Of a stretch of 64,000 nucleotides of DNA, positions 1 through 12,014 are shown in pieces (the first letter of the stretch is position 1; every line of letters starts with the position of its first letter). Source of the DNA: Persicaria tinctoria (taxonomy: Eukaryota > Streptophyta > Magnoliopsida > Caryophyllales > Polygonaceae); NCBI GenBank assembly GCA_037127255.1, contig JBANSL010000013.1, positions 6,388,188 to 6,452,187 on the forward strand, given 5' to 3'. The translations under genes were made by a program, and so were the position numbers. The notes beneath the pieces were generated by a model. That model searched no databases, had not been told where the DNA came from, and was given only the letters and a program-made list of their open reading frames with translations.

Positions 1-417
1 TAAAGGAAAGAAAGTTCAAGATATCGTTACTTTAAACTAATGGGTTGTTCAAAAAATCTCAATTTAGAGATCGTTTAAAGGTAAATAAATATAGAAGACT
101 TTCAACAATTGATAATATTTAAAATAATGTCTCTTAATTTTAAATAGGATAAATTCCTTAGCACTCCTTTTCATTTTTAATTAAATGTCTTTTATTGTTC
201 ATATACACTTTTAAAAAAATAAAAATTTAATCAATTTGTTAATAATTTTATATTTATTACTCATAAATATAAAATTATTTTTAAAAAAATAAAATATTAT
301 TATTTTATATAGTTTTTATGTTAAAAAAAGTGTATATAAATATTAAATACATATATATTTAGTAATAGAAGGAGTATTAAATGAGGAATTAAGACTTAAG
401 AGACATTATTTTTAAAA
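1..417. other. 5' part of duplicated unit A
   Basis: No gene is seen. From about 110 to 417 the AT-rich sequence matches 18318-18585 closely and in the same order, so it is the far-upstream part of a tandem segmental duplication that also contains the NRAMP genes. The unit may extend past the left edge of the window. The last nine bases (409-417, TTTTTAAAA) are the left target-site duplication of the MULE that follows. Confidence 0.7.
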
Positions 418-804
418 GGAAAAATAACCAAAAATAATCTCAACTATCCACTTTCAACCAAAAATAATCCAACCTTTAAAAATAACCAATTAATATCCCA
501 ACTATCACTCCATATCCCAAAAATGATACACTTCACTTTCACTTCTTAATTTTAATTCCAAACTTATAGAAAATTCACAAAATGCCCTCACTCCAAAGAC
601 CTCACCCTCTGCAAAGACATCACCCTCGAGTCTCCTACTTTACTCTACCTACTAAAATTCAATTAAAACCAAACGGTTATGATATTTGCACAGCGAAGTT
701 CTCGCCATCGGCACGGTGCCGGTGCCGGCTTCCCAAATCGGTAGAACATCATGCCGGACCCGGACTCCCAATTCGGCATAAGTTGAGGGAATCCTGCAGC
801 TTTC

Positions 805-1080
805 GTCACATCAGTCAAATCGACTGGAAAAGCTAGCGCGGGACCTGCATGTCGGTGCCGGACTCCGGATCCGGTTCGGTCACATCAGTCAAATCGACTG
901 GAAAAGCTGCAGATTCCCTGCAGCTTTACCTCGGGAATTGGATGCCACACTGGGAGTCCGGCACCTGCATCCTGGATGCCACACTGGGAGTCCGGCACCG
1001 GCATCCGACGCTGCCGATCTAGGAGTCCGGCACCGGCATCTGACGCTGCCGATCTGGGAGTCTGGCACCGACACCGTGCA
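805..1080. repeat. GC-rich short tandem repeats inside MULE
   Basis: Units of about 36-40 bp built on GGGAGTCCGGCACCGGCATC occur four times between 935 and 1080. A 28-30 bp segment (GTCACATCAGTCAAATCGAC...) is present at about 805-834 and 880-909. Several frames stay open only because the repeat lacks stops, so I do not call a protein here. Confidence 0.6.
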
Positions 1081-2331
1081 AATAACAAAAAGGAAACCCA
1101 ATGCATTTGAGTGCTTTGTTTGTTCACTGGGCAGCCATCGCCATAGCATTTTTTCTCTTCTCCGTTTTACTCCCAAGTTTCAACTTCAACTTTAATTCTC
1201 CATCTCTCTCATATTGCTTTCTTTCAACAACTTCGGCGATTCTGGCCCCGACACCGGAGGTCTCTTCACCGGCCTTGCTTCCCTGGTTCTTCCGCAGATC
1301 CACTGGTTGCCTCTTGAACGACTGCCCGACGCCTCCTCCCAGACTTCCTTTGTAATTTTCCAATTTATCCTTGAAAATCTAAAAGTTGAAATTGATTCAT
1401 CTGGTGTTCTTATGATTTTGACCAATTTAAGCGTTTTGGGTTGCTAGTTCGGTTAGTTCAATGAAATTTTTTTTTCCTAGTTTTTTCTTCAATTTGGGTG
1501 TTTTGGTTCTCATTTCCGATTTCTAGAATTTATTCACAATTTGGGTGTTTTTATTTACATTGAATTTTGGTATGGGAGGTATTGAGGTACAACTGCAAAG
1601 TTGCAAGTTGCAACGTGGGGTGCTGGTGGGTTTTGGGAGGGTGAGGGTTTGGGGAGAGGGCATTTTGTGAAATTTTGAAAGTTTGGAATTAAAAGTAAGA
1701 AGTGAAAGTGAAGTGTATCATTTTTGGTATATAGAGTAATAGTTGGGATATTAATTGGTTATTTTTAAAGGTTGGATTATTTTTTTTTATTTTTTTATTT
1801 TTTGATTAGATAAAAATTCGAAGGTCAGACAGACCTGACTCATCGAGAGGCCGACCGAAGTCGGCATACGGCGAACCGTCTAACAGAGCAACCTAAAAAA
1901 CAGAAATACAAATAACAAGTGTAATGAACAAAACAGTAATAAACTCTACTACAAACGTTCCAAGAAGACCAAACACCCGAAAAGCTAAGGAAGCCACCGA
2001 AGAACGCAGCCAAGCACCACCGAACAGTAGCACCGCGGGCCAGTAGTACAGCAGGACTCTAACTCCTGTGGGTAGTGCAGACGAACTCCAAGGAAACTCT
2101 ATCTCGAATAACGGAGTCGCCTTGAGCGCACCACCTCGACTCCAGCCAGACCCGACTACAGACTACACGCCCCCCAACCAAGCAGAAGATTTCCTATAAA
2201 CATCGAAAGCAGAGCCGCAAACTGCTCGAACAAAACGCCATCAAGCTTTCACCTACAAAAGTATCGACAAGCCCTTGCGGGAAATTCTCAAACCCTTTCG
2301 GGTGGTTATACTCAAAACCCTTTCGAAACAA

Positions 2332-2360
2332 TATCAAGAACCCGAATCGGGTTCTTGATA
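2332..2360. repeat. 29-bp inverted repeat
   Basis: Two 14-bp arms (TATCAAGAACCCGA and its reverse complement) are separated by one base, inside the LINE. It would form a tight hairpin. No function is assigned. Confidence 0.7.
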
Positions 2361-3030
2361 AAACCCAAAGGGCGTTACGGGTTTACACCATATAAATATA
2401 TAAATAAGGGAATAACCCACAATATTTATATATTTAAAATTTATCTTTTCTCTTTTACCAACAATTTGGGACCCAAGGAAAAGTCTTGGGGCCCAAGCAC
2501 CAACATCGGGCCACCTCGGGCCCAAGCAAAGTCCTTAGGGCTCAAGGAATGTGATGTGACAACGCCGAACGATACACGGGACCTCAACCAGCACCAAAGG
2601 TAAGGCCGACCCAACCGAGGGTAGAAGCAAGGCCAGCGCCACCACCAGACCACCCCCGTAGGAAGAGGACGGGCAAACCACCAATCCGGAGGCGAAGATG
2701 CAGGCGGAGGAGAAGAAAAAGAAAGGAAGGAGACAACAGCGCGGCGTCGTCGGCAACTACCGATCTCCCGCTCCCAAACCGTCTACACACAGATTCTCAA
2801 AGCCACCAACAAGGGAGAACCAACCAAACAAAAGACCAGGACCCAAACTGGAGGGCGAAGGTAGACGAAGATGAGAGGCCAAATTGACACACGGTGAGGG
2901 AACCATGTGACAATCAAAACCAAAAAACCCCAAAATTAGGGAAGATTTCTCAAAAGAAGATGAGCAATAGGAAAAGCCCCAATTTGTTTCCATCATCAAA
3001 TACACAAAAGAGGAGATTCAAGAAGGGTAA

Positions 3031-3486
3031 GAGCATGTGCATTGGAGAGACTCTTCCCGAGCCCTTAACTTACTTTTCCACTGTCACGTCAGCTTAATAA
3101 CTCTTATTCAACTTTTACTTATTTGCAGCTTCATTGGAGAGCCTCAACCCGGACCCCTAACTTACTTGTTGCTCATAATTTTTTTTTACAAAAACATATG
3201 CAAAATGGGTGTCTATAGATAGAGAAAATTAATTTACAATTGAAAATAAATTTATTTATTTATTTTTATTTATAGAAAATGGCTAAAAATCCTTTTTTAA
3301 TTGAGTATTTTATGGGCACTGTCACGTGGCAGGCAGAGATTGGACAGACCCGTTAAGGGCCTCTACTCTCCTGGCTATTATTTAAGTGCCCCAACTCCCG
3401 ATCCCTTACACTATTACCTTATTTTATTGTTTTTCTTGATGAGGTGGCATGGCTAAGGGCTCAAAGCCTCTCCATTGTACATGCTC
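3031..3486. mobile_element. Tourist-like MITE (PIF/Harbinger)
   Basis: The ends GAGCATGTGCATTGGAGAG and CTCTCCATTGTACATGCTC are near-perfect inverted repeats, flanked by the 3-bp duplication TAA (3028-3030 and 3487-3489). It is 456 bp long, has no coding capacity, and is inserted in the LINE. Confidence 0.8.
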
Positions 3487-3853
3487 TAATAACTCTGGGT
3501 ACACAAAATGGTGGAAGAAATTCTAGAGAGAGGTCCCCTCTCTCTAAAAAAAAACCCCTTTTTACACATAGGTTGGATTATTTTTGGTTGAATGTTGATA
3601 GTTGGGATTATTTTTGATTGTTTTTTCTTTTTAAAATTATACTCCGTACTCCGTATTTAAAAAGTCTTCCTATATCAAATTTCCTGCATTTTTTCAAAAA
3701 TAAAAAAAGTCTTCCTGGATCAAATTTCCAAAAAGACAAAAAAAGTGGGCACGTGCCATAAAGCATGATTGACTCAGGAAAGCCTACAAAAAATGATGAC
3801 CAAATCCCAACCGAATAGAATCACCATGTTAAAAATGAATTACTGTATATCGG

Positions 3854-4107
3854 TTTTTTTTTTTTTTTGGGCGTGGAGGTTCCGAGGTTATCGCCTAATC
3901 CTTCACGGACCGAGCACTAGCCTGCAAAGCACTCGAGCCGGGTAAGCCAAGCGGCAAACTGCAAGACAAGCTAACCCATGCCAAGGTAAACCAAGGCATG
4001 AGTACCCACTATATATAACACAAATTGCTCATAGTGGGATTTGAACCCTTGATCTCATGGTAGTGAGACACAAGAAAGCACCTCACTCTTACCACTAGGG
4101 TAAGAGA
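3854..4107 (-). mobile_element. tRNA-derived SINE
   Basis: Read on the minus strand, the head holds RNA polymerase III boxes: an A box TAGTGGTAAGAG and a B box GGTTCAAATCC about 45 bp later. A tRNA-unrelated body follows, ending in a 16-base A run (T run at 3853-3868 on +). The paralogous stretch of unit B (around 41930) lacks it, so it inserted after the duplication. It is not a tRNA gene: the cloverleaf cannot be completed and the body is too long. Confidence 0.75.
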
Positions 4108-4905
4108 TCATTCGGTTGATCAAGTAATTTAATGAATAGTGTTTTGTAAAAAAAATTATATAAATTTAATTTAATGATTGTAATTTAAAATTTTTAAATA
4201 ATTTTCTTAAAATTCCATAACACTAAGATAATAGTTTGAATTTCAAACTAATCGGTGCAAACATCTTCTATAGTACAATAGGGTTATTGTTGAGAATATC
4301 CACGTGGAAAATATAGTAAATCTAAGTCTTATAAAATGAGTTCTCCTAATGTATTGGTTTTATGATAGAACCCTATTCACATCGTATGACCCACCGTAAT
4401 TTCAATGGAAGAGCGTCCTTAAATAGCCTTTGCACAATGGGAAATTAGGGCTTTCAAACGGATATATCATAGTCAAGTTCTAATTTCTAAATTGATAAAG
4501 TCTTCTTAAAAAACCGCTTGATAGAGCTCATCTTCTTTTCGGCCTAGTGTCTCAATGCTAGAGCTTCATTATTCATAGTGATTGGATTATTTCGTTTCGT
4601 CATATCTAATGCGAAGTCAATAGAGTAATGGATCATCTTGCTTCTCTAACGTTTTATTTTAGGTTAAATTTCATGTTCTTAGCGAATTTCCGATCCAGAC
4701 TCCTCTTTTAATTTAATGTCATTTAATATTCATGTGCATGTTTTTAGATTGATAAAAACTACAGACTATCAAATCTTTAATTTATTATTGTTTTTTTATA
4801 AATTTATACGGAGTATTTATTAGTAATATGTATAAAATTATAATAAAAAATTAAGATTTTATATATGTAATAAGTAATGTGGTCAAGCGTCAATAATAAC
4901 ATCAA

Positions 4906-5222
4906 CTTCCCTGGGAGCCGTCTTTGTCTTACGAGGATTTCTGCTTTCCGTCTTTCCGACGGCGAGACATCGTATCAGCAGATGTTGTCCCATGCGCTCG
5001 CTATCCACTTCACTACGCCGGGCTTCCTTCCTCTCGTTGTTGTGTCCGCTGGTTTGCTTAGGGTTTGGGGTTTTTCCGGGTGTACTTTGGGTGCTACTTT
5101 TGATGTATTTTGTGTTTGTATTTCGTTTAGATCTTCATGATCTCATCCTTCGGGATGTTCTTGGGTTGACTAAGCACCACCCGAATTTTTTTCTTATAAA
5201 AAAAATAAAAATAAAAATAAAA
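4906..5222 (+). mobile_element. 5'-truncated LINE 3' end
   Basis: About 315 bp ending in an (A)nT-rich tail (5199-5226). Its translation shares the string LRVWGF and neighbouring residues with the minus-strand LINE at 16673-16996, so both are tails of one LINE lineage. Unit B reads straight through at this position (about 42385), giving an empty site. Only the 3' end is present, as expected for abortive reverse transcription. Confidence 0.7.
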
Positions 5223-5234
5223 AATCTCAACTAA

Positions 5235-7360
5235 TTTTTTTGGGGGCATTTTGCGAAATAGCCACGAAAACCGTCCTATTTTGTGAAATAGCCGCGTTTT
5301 GGGACAATTTAGCGAAATAGCCGCTCTTCCTACACGCCTCCTACGCGCTCTCTCTCCGACGCGCCTCTATCTTCCTTCTCTCCTTCAGGTCTCCAGATCT
5401 GGAGGCGGAGCCGGAGGCGGCCAGATCTGCACCGGCAGAATCGAAGAGGAGGAAGATCCGACCGTCGACCGAGCAGTGGGAAGGCGGAGGGGGATCCGGA
5501 GGCGGAGGCGGAGGCCGAGTGAGCGAGCGAGGGAGGGAGGCGGTGGTGAGCGAGCGAGCGAGGGAGGCGGTGGTGAGCGAGCGAGCGAGCGAGCGAGGGA
5601 GGGAGCGAGCGGCGCCGGAGAGAAGGAGGCCGGAGCGAGTCGGCGGCGCGCGCGGATCTGATTTCCTCTTCGCAGAATCGTGAGGAAGGAGATGAAGTTT
5701 TAATTAAATTACAAAAATCACCCTACAAATTATAGAAATTACAAAAACTATCTATATTTTATTAAGTGATCCATAATCTATATTTTTATTTTTATTTTTG
5801 CACACCAAAATGTTATATTTGCACAACATACGATTATATTTACACAATTTAGTGAGAAAGTATGAAATTATATTGAGATAAAATAAGATTGTCGTGTGCA
5901 ACTCTTAAAATAGAGTCGTGCAACTCTTACAACAGAGTCGTGCAACTCTTAAATCAGAGTCGTGCAACTCTTAAAAAAAAGTCGTGCAACTCTTACAAGA
6001 GAGTCGTGCAACTCTTAAAATAGAGTCGTGCAACTCTTAAAACATAGTCGTGCAACTCTTATAATAGAGTCGTGCAACTCTTAAAACAAGAGTCGTGTAA
6101 CTCTTACAACAGAGTCGTGCAGCTCTTACAACAGAGTCGTGCAACTCTTACAACAGAGTCGTGCAACTCTTAAAACAGAGTATCTAACAACATATTTGTC
6201 GATATTAACCCCACTAAAATCGACAGAAACGCCACCCTGCATCATCTTAAGCTTATCCAAGCACTCAGTCAACTCTTAAAACAAGAGTCGTGCAACTCTT
6301 ACAACAGAGGCGTGCAACTTTTACAACAGAGGCGTGCAACTCTTACAACAGAGTCGTGCAACTCTTACATCGTATGTTGTGTAAAATATAATTTTTTTCC
6401 CGCTTTTTTTTTTGTTTCAGAAATTTTTGTTTTGCAAAAAATAACTTTACGTTGTGCACATATATGGACTGATCGAGTCGCAATCGACGAGCGACGAGAT
6501 TCACATTCAGATCGCAGTCTCTCTCCCATTCAGATCGCAGTCCGGAAAACAGATCGTGAGCGATACATGAGTTTTTTTTATAATTTTTAATTTAATTTTA
6601 TTTAACATTTTTTCGTGCAAATATAATAGTACGTTGTGAAAATTTAATCGTAAGTTGTGCAAATATGACATTTTGTTGTGCAAAATATAATATTTTTTTC
6701 CACTTTTTTTTTCGCTTCAGAACTTTTTGTTGTGCAAAAATAACTTTAGGTTGCACAAATATAACAATTTGTTGTGCAAAATATAACTTTATTTTGTGCA
6801 AATGTAAAAATAAAAATATAGTAGATGTGAATCACATAATAAAATATAGATATTTTTTTTTGTAATTCCCATATTTATGGGGTAAGTTTTGTAATTTAAC
6901 AAATTTTCTTCCCCCTCCCCGATTCCAGTGCTCGCCAGATCCAGAATGGATCTCGGAGCCGCCGCTCGCACCGCCTCCGCCTCCGGCTTCGCTCGCAAGC
7001 TCCGACCTCCTTCATTCCGGCCTCGCTCGCTCGCCATAGATCTGGCCGGATTTGGCCGCTCGCTCCCTCGCGCTCGCTCGCCTTGGCCTCTGCTCCGGCC
7101 TCGCTCCGGCCACTCGACTCGACTCGCTCACTCGCTCTCCGCCTCCGCCACCGCCACCGGCCGCTCGCTCGACCTCCGAGTTCGCTCCTCCTCCGTCCAT
7201 GACGCGCGGTTCCTCCTCCGTATTCTCAGATCCAGACCCGTGGCTATTTTGCAAACCCATGACTATTTTGCTAAATTGTCCAAACCCGTGGCTATTTTGC
7301 AAATACGTCCAAAAAAAATGTCTGTTTTGCAAATTCTTTCATTTTTTTTTTGGCAGTGAA
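5235..7360. mobile_element. MULE with about 500-bp inverted arms
   Basis: Left arm (5235 to about 5770) and right arm (about 6845-7360) are imperfect inverted copies. Both carry the outer motif TTTTGCGAAATAGCC/TTTGCAAAATAGCC repeated two or three times, a GC-rich block and an AATTACAAAA block. Flanks are AATCTCAACTAA (5223-5234) and AATCTCAATTAA (7361-7372); unit B carries a single copy (ATCTCAACTAAATTGAT near 42378), so the site was duplicated on insertion. No transposase. The GC-rich arms give open frames that are repeat artefacts. The right end lies about 580 bp upstream of the first NRAMP start codon, so it forms part of that promoter region. The exact ends are uncertain by a few bases. 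Confidence 0.75.
5892..6370. repeat. 22-23 bp hairpin minisatellite
   Basis: About 17-18 copies of a unit containing AGAGTCGTGCAACTCTTA lie in two blocks (5892-6181 and 6268-6370). AGAGT and ACTCT within each unit are complementary, so each copy can fold into a five-pair stem with a short loop. The blocks are separated by about 90 bp of unrelated sequence. There is no spacer diversity, so it is not CRISPR-like. Confidence 0.85.
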
Positions 7361-7943
7361 AATCTCAATTAAATTGATGAATTCAAATCCAACTGCTCCC
7401 CTGCCTCACAGGCCGGTCCAGACTCCGGAGATGGCGTTTTCAGAACGGCAGCAAAAAATATTAGTATAAAATTTAGAATTGAATAATCAGAAAATCCAGG
7501 ATCCAAAATCAAACTGGTATAAGAATCCAACATTATGGGCTTCATGGAAATTCAGGGAAGCCAGTGTTTTCGTCTCTGCACTGTCGACACAAGTGGGTTT
7601 ACTGCAACTCGGAGCTTCTCCGATCGTCTTCATCTCTCCGCGGCCCGTGGATTTGTGCGTTCGATTTCCCATTAATTGCTCAACTTTAATTTGTCCACGA
7701 CTCATTAATTGCTCAATTCATTGATGGATATCTGATTCCCGATTCGGACTGGATTTCATTTGATTTCTCGATTAGGTTTCATAATACAGCTTATTTGATC
7801 TCCAATTGAATTGATGTTTTGTCAGATTGTGATCTGTTCTAACATCCTCTTGTTTTGTTTCTGTTGAAATTCCATCTCCAGTGCTCAAAGTTGAAACCTT
7901 TATACGAAATTCGATCGCTTGAGGGTTGACGAAGGGAGGGGAA

Positions 7944-10900
7944 ATGACGAGCCCTAACTCATCTCCTGGACAGCAGCAGTTCATGGTAGGTGATGGCACT
8001 GGTGGCCAAGCCAATGCTCCGTTGATCGATTCGAATGAAGCTCAACAAATTGTTGTTCCTGATGTGAGTATGGTTGTTTTAGGCTGACTGATCTTTCTAT
8101 TTCAATGAGATGAGATGCTGATAATTCCCAATTTTTTTTGGTATTGTACCTATTTAGTCTAATTAACATGACAGCATCATCTCCTAAGTTGATCATAAAA
8201 ACTTCTTGGATAGATTCTAAGTAGACTGTGGATTAAGTGACAGTTTGGGTAGACAACATTTATATTCCACTTAGCATTGATTTTTTCCCCAATTTGTCAT
8301 ATCTGTTTTATAGATTGAATCAACTGAACATCGGTTACATTCATACAAATTGCTTGCACATTTGTTGAGTTATGAGTGGTGCATCATAATAGGTCTTTTA
8401 GCTGCTAATTTTACAAAGTTGGGCATTTTCATGTGTACAAATTGCTCATTATTTGACTGTGATTGATTGAACCTTTTTCTGATGAAATTGAAAGAGAACA
8501 ACTCTTTATTGTTTTAAGACAACTGAGTTGTAACAATTCTTTCTTTGTTGCAGAAGAAGAGTTGGAAGAACTTCTTTGCATATATGGGTCCGGGGTTCCT
8601 TGTATCTATGGCGTACATTGATCCTGGGAACCGTACGTTGTTATTTTTATTTATTTATTTATGTTAGCCAAGGGCCGAATGGTGATGAAATTTGACCAAT
8701 TCTATCTGGTGTCAATGATTTGCAGTTGAAACCGACTTGCAAGCTGGAGCACAGTACAAGTACGGGGTATGTCTTTCCCTTTGACATTCGTCTCTTTGTC
8801 TCCAAGAATTAGTATTCATGGAATGAATATGACATTTTATTGGGTTTGATCCCATGATTATATCTTAAACTTGCCATCGAGTTGGTTTTTCTAATCTAAT
8901 ATTTATCCAAGGTGAAAAATGCCTGAACTTATATTCCAAATTTTCTGTTTTCTCCATTCTGATGGTTGGGCTTTCCTTCTCAAACTTTTGATGTTTTAGC
9001 TACTTTGGATCATTTTACTGGCTTCATGTGCTGCCCTTGTAATTCAGTCTCTATCAGCAAATCTCGGGGTTGTTACAGGTATGTCCTTTAGTTTACCAGT
9101 TCTTTGTCGGTTTTGATGCGATTAATCAGAGATCACAGCTTTATTTTCCATAAGAAGATGAGCATATAAACCTTTTTTCTATTCGATGTTTTTCTTAACG
9201 CCTTTTTATTTACAGGAAAGCATCTTGCTGAGCATTGTAAGATTGAATATCCGAAGGGACCAAATTTCGTGTTGTGGGTTCTTGCTGAAATTTCTGTAGT
9301 AGCATGTGATATTCCTGAAGGTCTAGTGTTCCTATAGTTTCTAACATATATAAAGTTCGTGTTCGCTTTTCCAATTCTAATTTTCTTATTATGCATTTTT
9401 TATGACCCTTCCTTTTTCTTTGTTCAGTAATTGGAACAGCTTTTGCACTGAATATGCTGTTCGGAATTCCATTATGGGTTGGAGTTCTTTTGACAGGGAT
9501 TAGTACCTTGATTCTAATTGGGCTACAAAAATACGGGGTATGTTTTTTTAGAATACCTTGATTCTAAATGGTTGGGAGTCTTGAAACATACTATTAAGAT
9601 TTTTACATTTTCTTCCTCGGTATATTTACAGGTGCGGAAGCTTGAGATTTTAGTAGCACTTTTTGTGTTTACAATTGCCACATGCTTCTTCTTGGAGCTT
9701 GGTTATGCTAAGCCCCATGCGCAAGAAGTGGTGAAAGGACTTTTTGTTCCTCAACTTAAAGGACATGGTGCAACAGGGCTCGCCATTTCATTGCTTGGTG
9801 CCATGGTTATGCCGTAAGTTTCTTATGTAAATCGTTAACAAAATCTCTTGGATTACCTTGTTCGTTTCATCTCTTTCGTACATATTATCTTGCTTGTGCC
9901 TGTCTGACGGCCGGTCTGCTTGGTTTGCTTTGTGCAGCCACAACCTTTTCCTTCACTCGGCCTTGGTACTTTCCAGAAAAATACCGCGATCTGTTGGTGG
10001 CATCAAGGTGAGCTTGTTTCTTTCATTTTTGATAATGTTCTTGTGATTATCAAGGAATGATTTAAATTGTAGTGATTAAGGATTTGCCTTGATGGAAAGC
10101 CAAACAAATCTTTTGTTACACTAAATTGGCTTAACTATAACATATATGATCTTTGGTTGTATCCTTTTTTTTTAAATACTTTTTCTACTAGAAAATTAAG
10201 TAGCTGGTATAAAGTTTCAGATTTGATGATTCTAGTGCAATTAGGAACTTTAATACAAGCAATTGATATAAAAAAAACTCATTTGGCAGGAGGCTTGTAG
10301 ATACTATATGATAGAAAGCGGAGTTGCTCTTGCTCTTGCATTTCTTATCAATGTATCGGTTATATCCGTAAGTGGTGCAGTTTGCAACTCTTCGAATTTA
10401 AGCCCCGAAGATCAAGAAAGCTGCAGCGACTTGGACTTGAACAAGGCTTCATTTTTACTCAGGGTATGTGCTCTCCTTCCACTTGTTCTTTCTTATTTGT
10501 AACAGAGTTTGTTGATGGTCATTAATCCTTACCTTGTACAGAATGTATTGGGGAAATGGAGTTCAAAGCTTTTCGCAATTGCTTTGTTGTCATCTGGTCA
10601 GAGCTCTACAATAACCGGGACTTATGCAGGTCAATACATCATGCAGGTATTTGATTGATCTATTAAGTTCTATTGTTGTAAGAAGATTTCGCTGAAGTAC
10701 CTAAACGGTTTGTTTCATTGTCACTCAGGGGTTCCTCAATTTACGATTGGTGCCATGGATGCGAAATCTTCTAACTCGATGCTTGGCAATTGTCCCTAGT
10801 TTAGTTGTTGTACTGATTTTTGGATCCTCAGGTGCTGGAAGATTGATCATCATTGCATCGGTAACGCTTAACTGTTTTCTGTACAAAGATCACTTGAAGA

Positions 10901-11479
10901 CTGTCATAGACAGAGATAAGTGAACAAATAAATGTAACATCTAATTAAAATTGTCTGTGCAGATGATATTGTCATTTGAACTCCCATTTGCTTTGATTCC
11001 ACTCCTGAAATTCACCAGCAGCAAGACCAAGATGGGAGTTCATGCCAACTCAATCTGGGTAAGCTGTCATTATACTGATCTGATGAAGCAATTAAATTGT
11101 CAATTGCAATTTGGTGATGTTCTAAGAACACAATTGTCATTTTTATGTATAGGTTTCGGCTCTAACCTGGGTTATCGGATCACTGATCATGGCGATAAAT
11201 GTGTACTTCCTATCAAGCAGCTTCGTCAAGCTGATACTTCACAACAACTTGAAAATGGTGCAGAAGGTGTTCGCTGGAATGTTTGGATTTTCAGGGATGC
11301 TGCTTTACTTGGCCAGCATTGCTTACTTGATCATTCGGAAAAACAAGGAACGCAACCAGCTCTTGGTGTTAACAAATTCGAGTAACCTACCGATGAGCGA
11401 GGAGTCGCATCGCCTTCCTAGAGACGATATAGTGAGCATGCAGCTGCCTGAGAGGCCGTCTAATAACGATGTAAATTGA
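7944..11479 (+). CDS. NRAMP: NRAMP metal ion transporter (copy A)
   Basis: Divalent metal (Mn/Fe, possibly Cd) proton-coupled transporter of the plant NRAMP1/6 group. Thirteen exons: 7944-8063, 8554-8632, 8726-8766, 9000-9078, 9216-9320, 9428-9537, 9632-9813, 9938-10007, 10290-10463, 10542-10646, 10729-10860, 10963-11058, 11153-11479. All have GT-AG borders and together make 1620 nt, 539 aa, close to the family's usual 510-545. Seen: DPGN in the first membrane helix (AYIDPGN), MPHN in helix 6, the conserved [13 protein letters not shown] transport signature between later helices, and [14 protein letters not shown]. The start at 7944 is the first ATG before a short hydrophilic N-terminus. The tail ends [13 protein letters not shown]. 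No disruption is seen. The second copy is 35 kb downstream. Metal specificity and membrane location cannot be read from sequence alone. Confidence 0.95.
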
Positions 11480-11625
11480 TGTTCTAGACTACTATTTATG
11501 GCCTTATCTTGGTTCAGTTTGCAACCAACGACAACTTACTTTCTTTTTTTCTTTTTGGGTTGTAACTAAGGGTTAGTCCATTTTTCATCGGATATACCCA
11601 ATAAATGGGGTTTAAATGCTATCTC

Positions 11626-12014
11626 TAGGGGTGTTATTCGAGCCGAACGAGCCGAGTTTGGCATGCTCAAGATTGTTCATTTGTTAAACGAGCTCGAGCC
11701 GAGCCGAGCCTAATTTTTAAACGAGCTTTCTTTTTTGTTCAAGCTAGGCTTGTTTTAGTAAATAAACGAGCTCGAGCCGAGCATTTTCGAGCTTCAGGTA
11801 GTTTTACTTGGTCATAACATATTAACTTATAGAAAATTTTAGAAATTCCATAGAATTCGAGCTATTCGAGCCTAAATCGAACGAGCCGAGCTTTCAACCG
11901 AGCTTAAAATCATGTTCAGGCTCGGCTTGTTTAGGTTAGTGAATGAGCTCGAGTCGAGCTTTTTTCGAGTCAAGCCCGAGCCAAGCTCGCTGTTCAGCTC
12001 ATATAACAACCCTA
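11626..12014. mobile_element. hAT MITE with 8-bp TSD
   Basis: Flanked by GCTATCTC at 11618-11625 and 12015-12022, the 8-bp duplication expected of hAT elements. Ends are TAGGGGTGTTATTCGAGC and the inverse of TAGGGTTGTTATATGAGC. The body is full of GAGCTCG and GAGCCGAG repeats. A full-length relative in opposite orientation lies at 29054-29430 and a half copy at 12317-12498. Confidence 0.85.

Larger units (their letters stand above)
1785..3569 (-). mobile_element. LINE insertion, minus orientation
   Basis: The insertion is flanked by a 16-bp direct repeat AGGTTGGATTATTTTT at 1769-1784 and 3570-3585. A T-rich run directly after the left copy is a poly(A) tail read on the minus strand, the signature of target-primed LINE integration. 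The 3' part (1800-1870) resembles the LINE tail at 16690-16760 (shared GAGAGGCCGAC and AAACCGTCTAA-type blocks). After removing the nested Tourist MITE only about 1.3 kb of LINE remains and no reverse transcriptase is visible, so it is internally deleted and non-autonomous. It sits inside the right TIR of the MULE. Confidence 0.7.
418..3627. mobile_element. Non-autonomous MULE with 9-bp TSD
   Basis: The element begins GGAAAAATAACC and ends with the near-inverse GATTGTTTTTTC. It is flanked by TTTTTAAAA at 409-417 and 3628-3636, a 9-bp duplication typical of Mutator-like elements. Terminal inverted repeats are about 170 bp (418-590 against roughly 1650-1784 plus 3586-3627); the right arm is split by a LINE. 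The paralogous unit B keeps an unoccupied version of the site (GTTTTTAAAATTCC near 41717-41730). No transposase is present; the interior is a GC-rich stretch (660-1400) with short repeats. The boundaries rest on TIR, TSD and empty site together. Confidence 0.85.

Noticed and set aside
938..1447. Several overlapping frames of 75-95 residues on both strands
   Set aside because: They reflect GC-rich repeats inside a non-autonomous MULE; frames on both strands overlap and none has a recognisable domain.
3854..4107. tRNA gene on the minus strand
   Set aside because: A and B boxes are present, but no complete cloverleaf; a tRNA-unrelated body and poly(A) tail follow, and unit B lacks it. It fits a SINE.
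5299..5661. 120-residue open frame rich in Arg, Glu and Gly
   Set aside because: It is simple-sequence coding of GCGAGCGAGGGAGG repeats in the arm of a MULE, mirrored by a similar open frame at 6928-7359 in the other arm. No domain and no gene structure.
5892..6370. Possible CRISPR-like array
   Set aside because: The repeats are near-tandem 22-bp units without unique spacers, in a plant nuclear MULE. It is a minisatellite.
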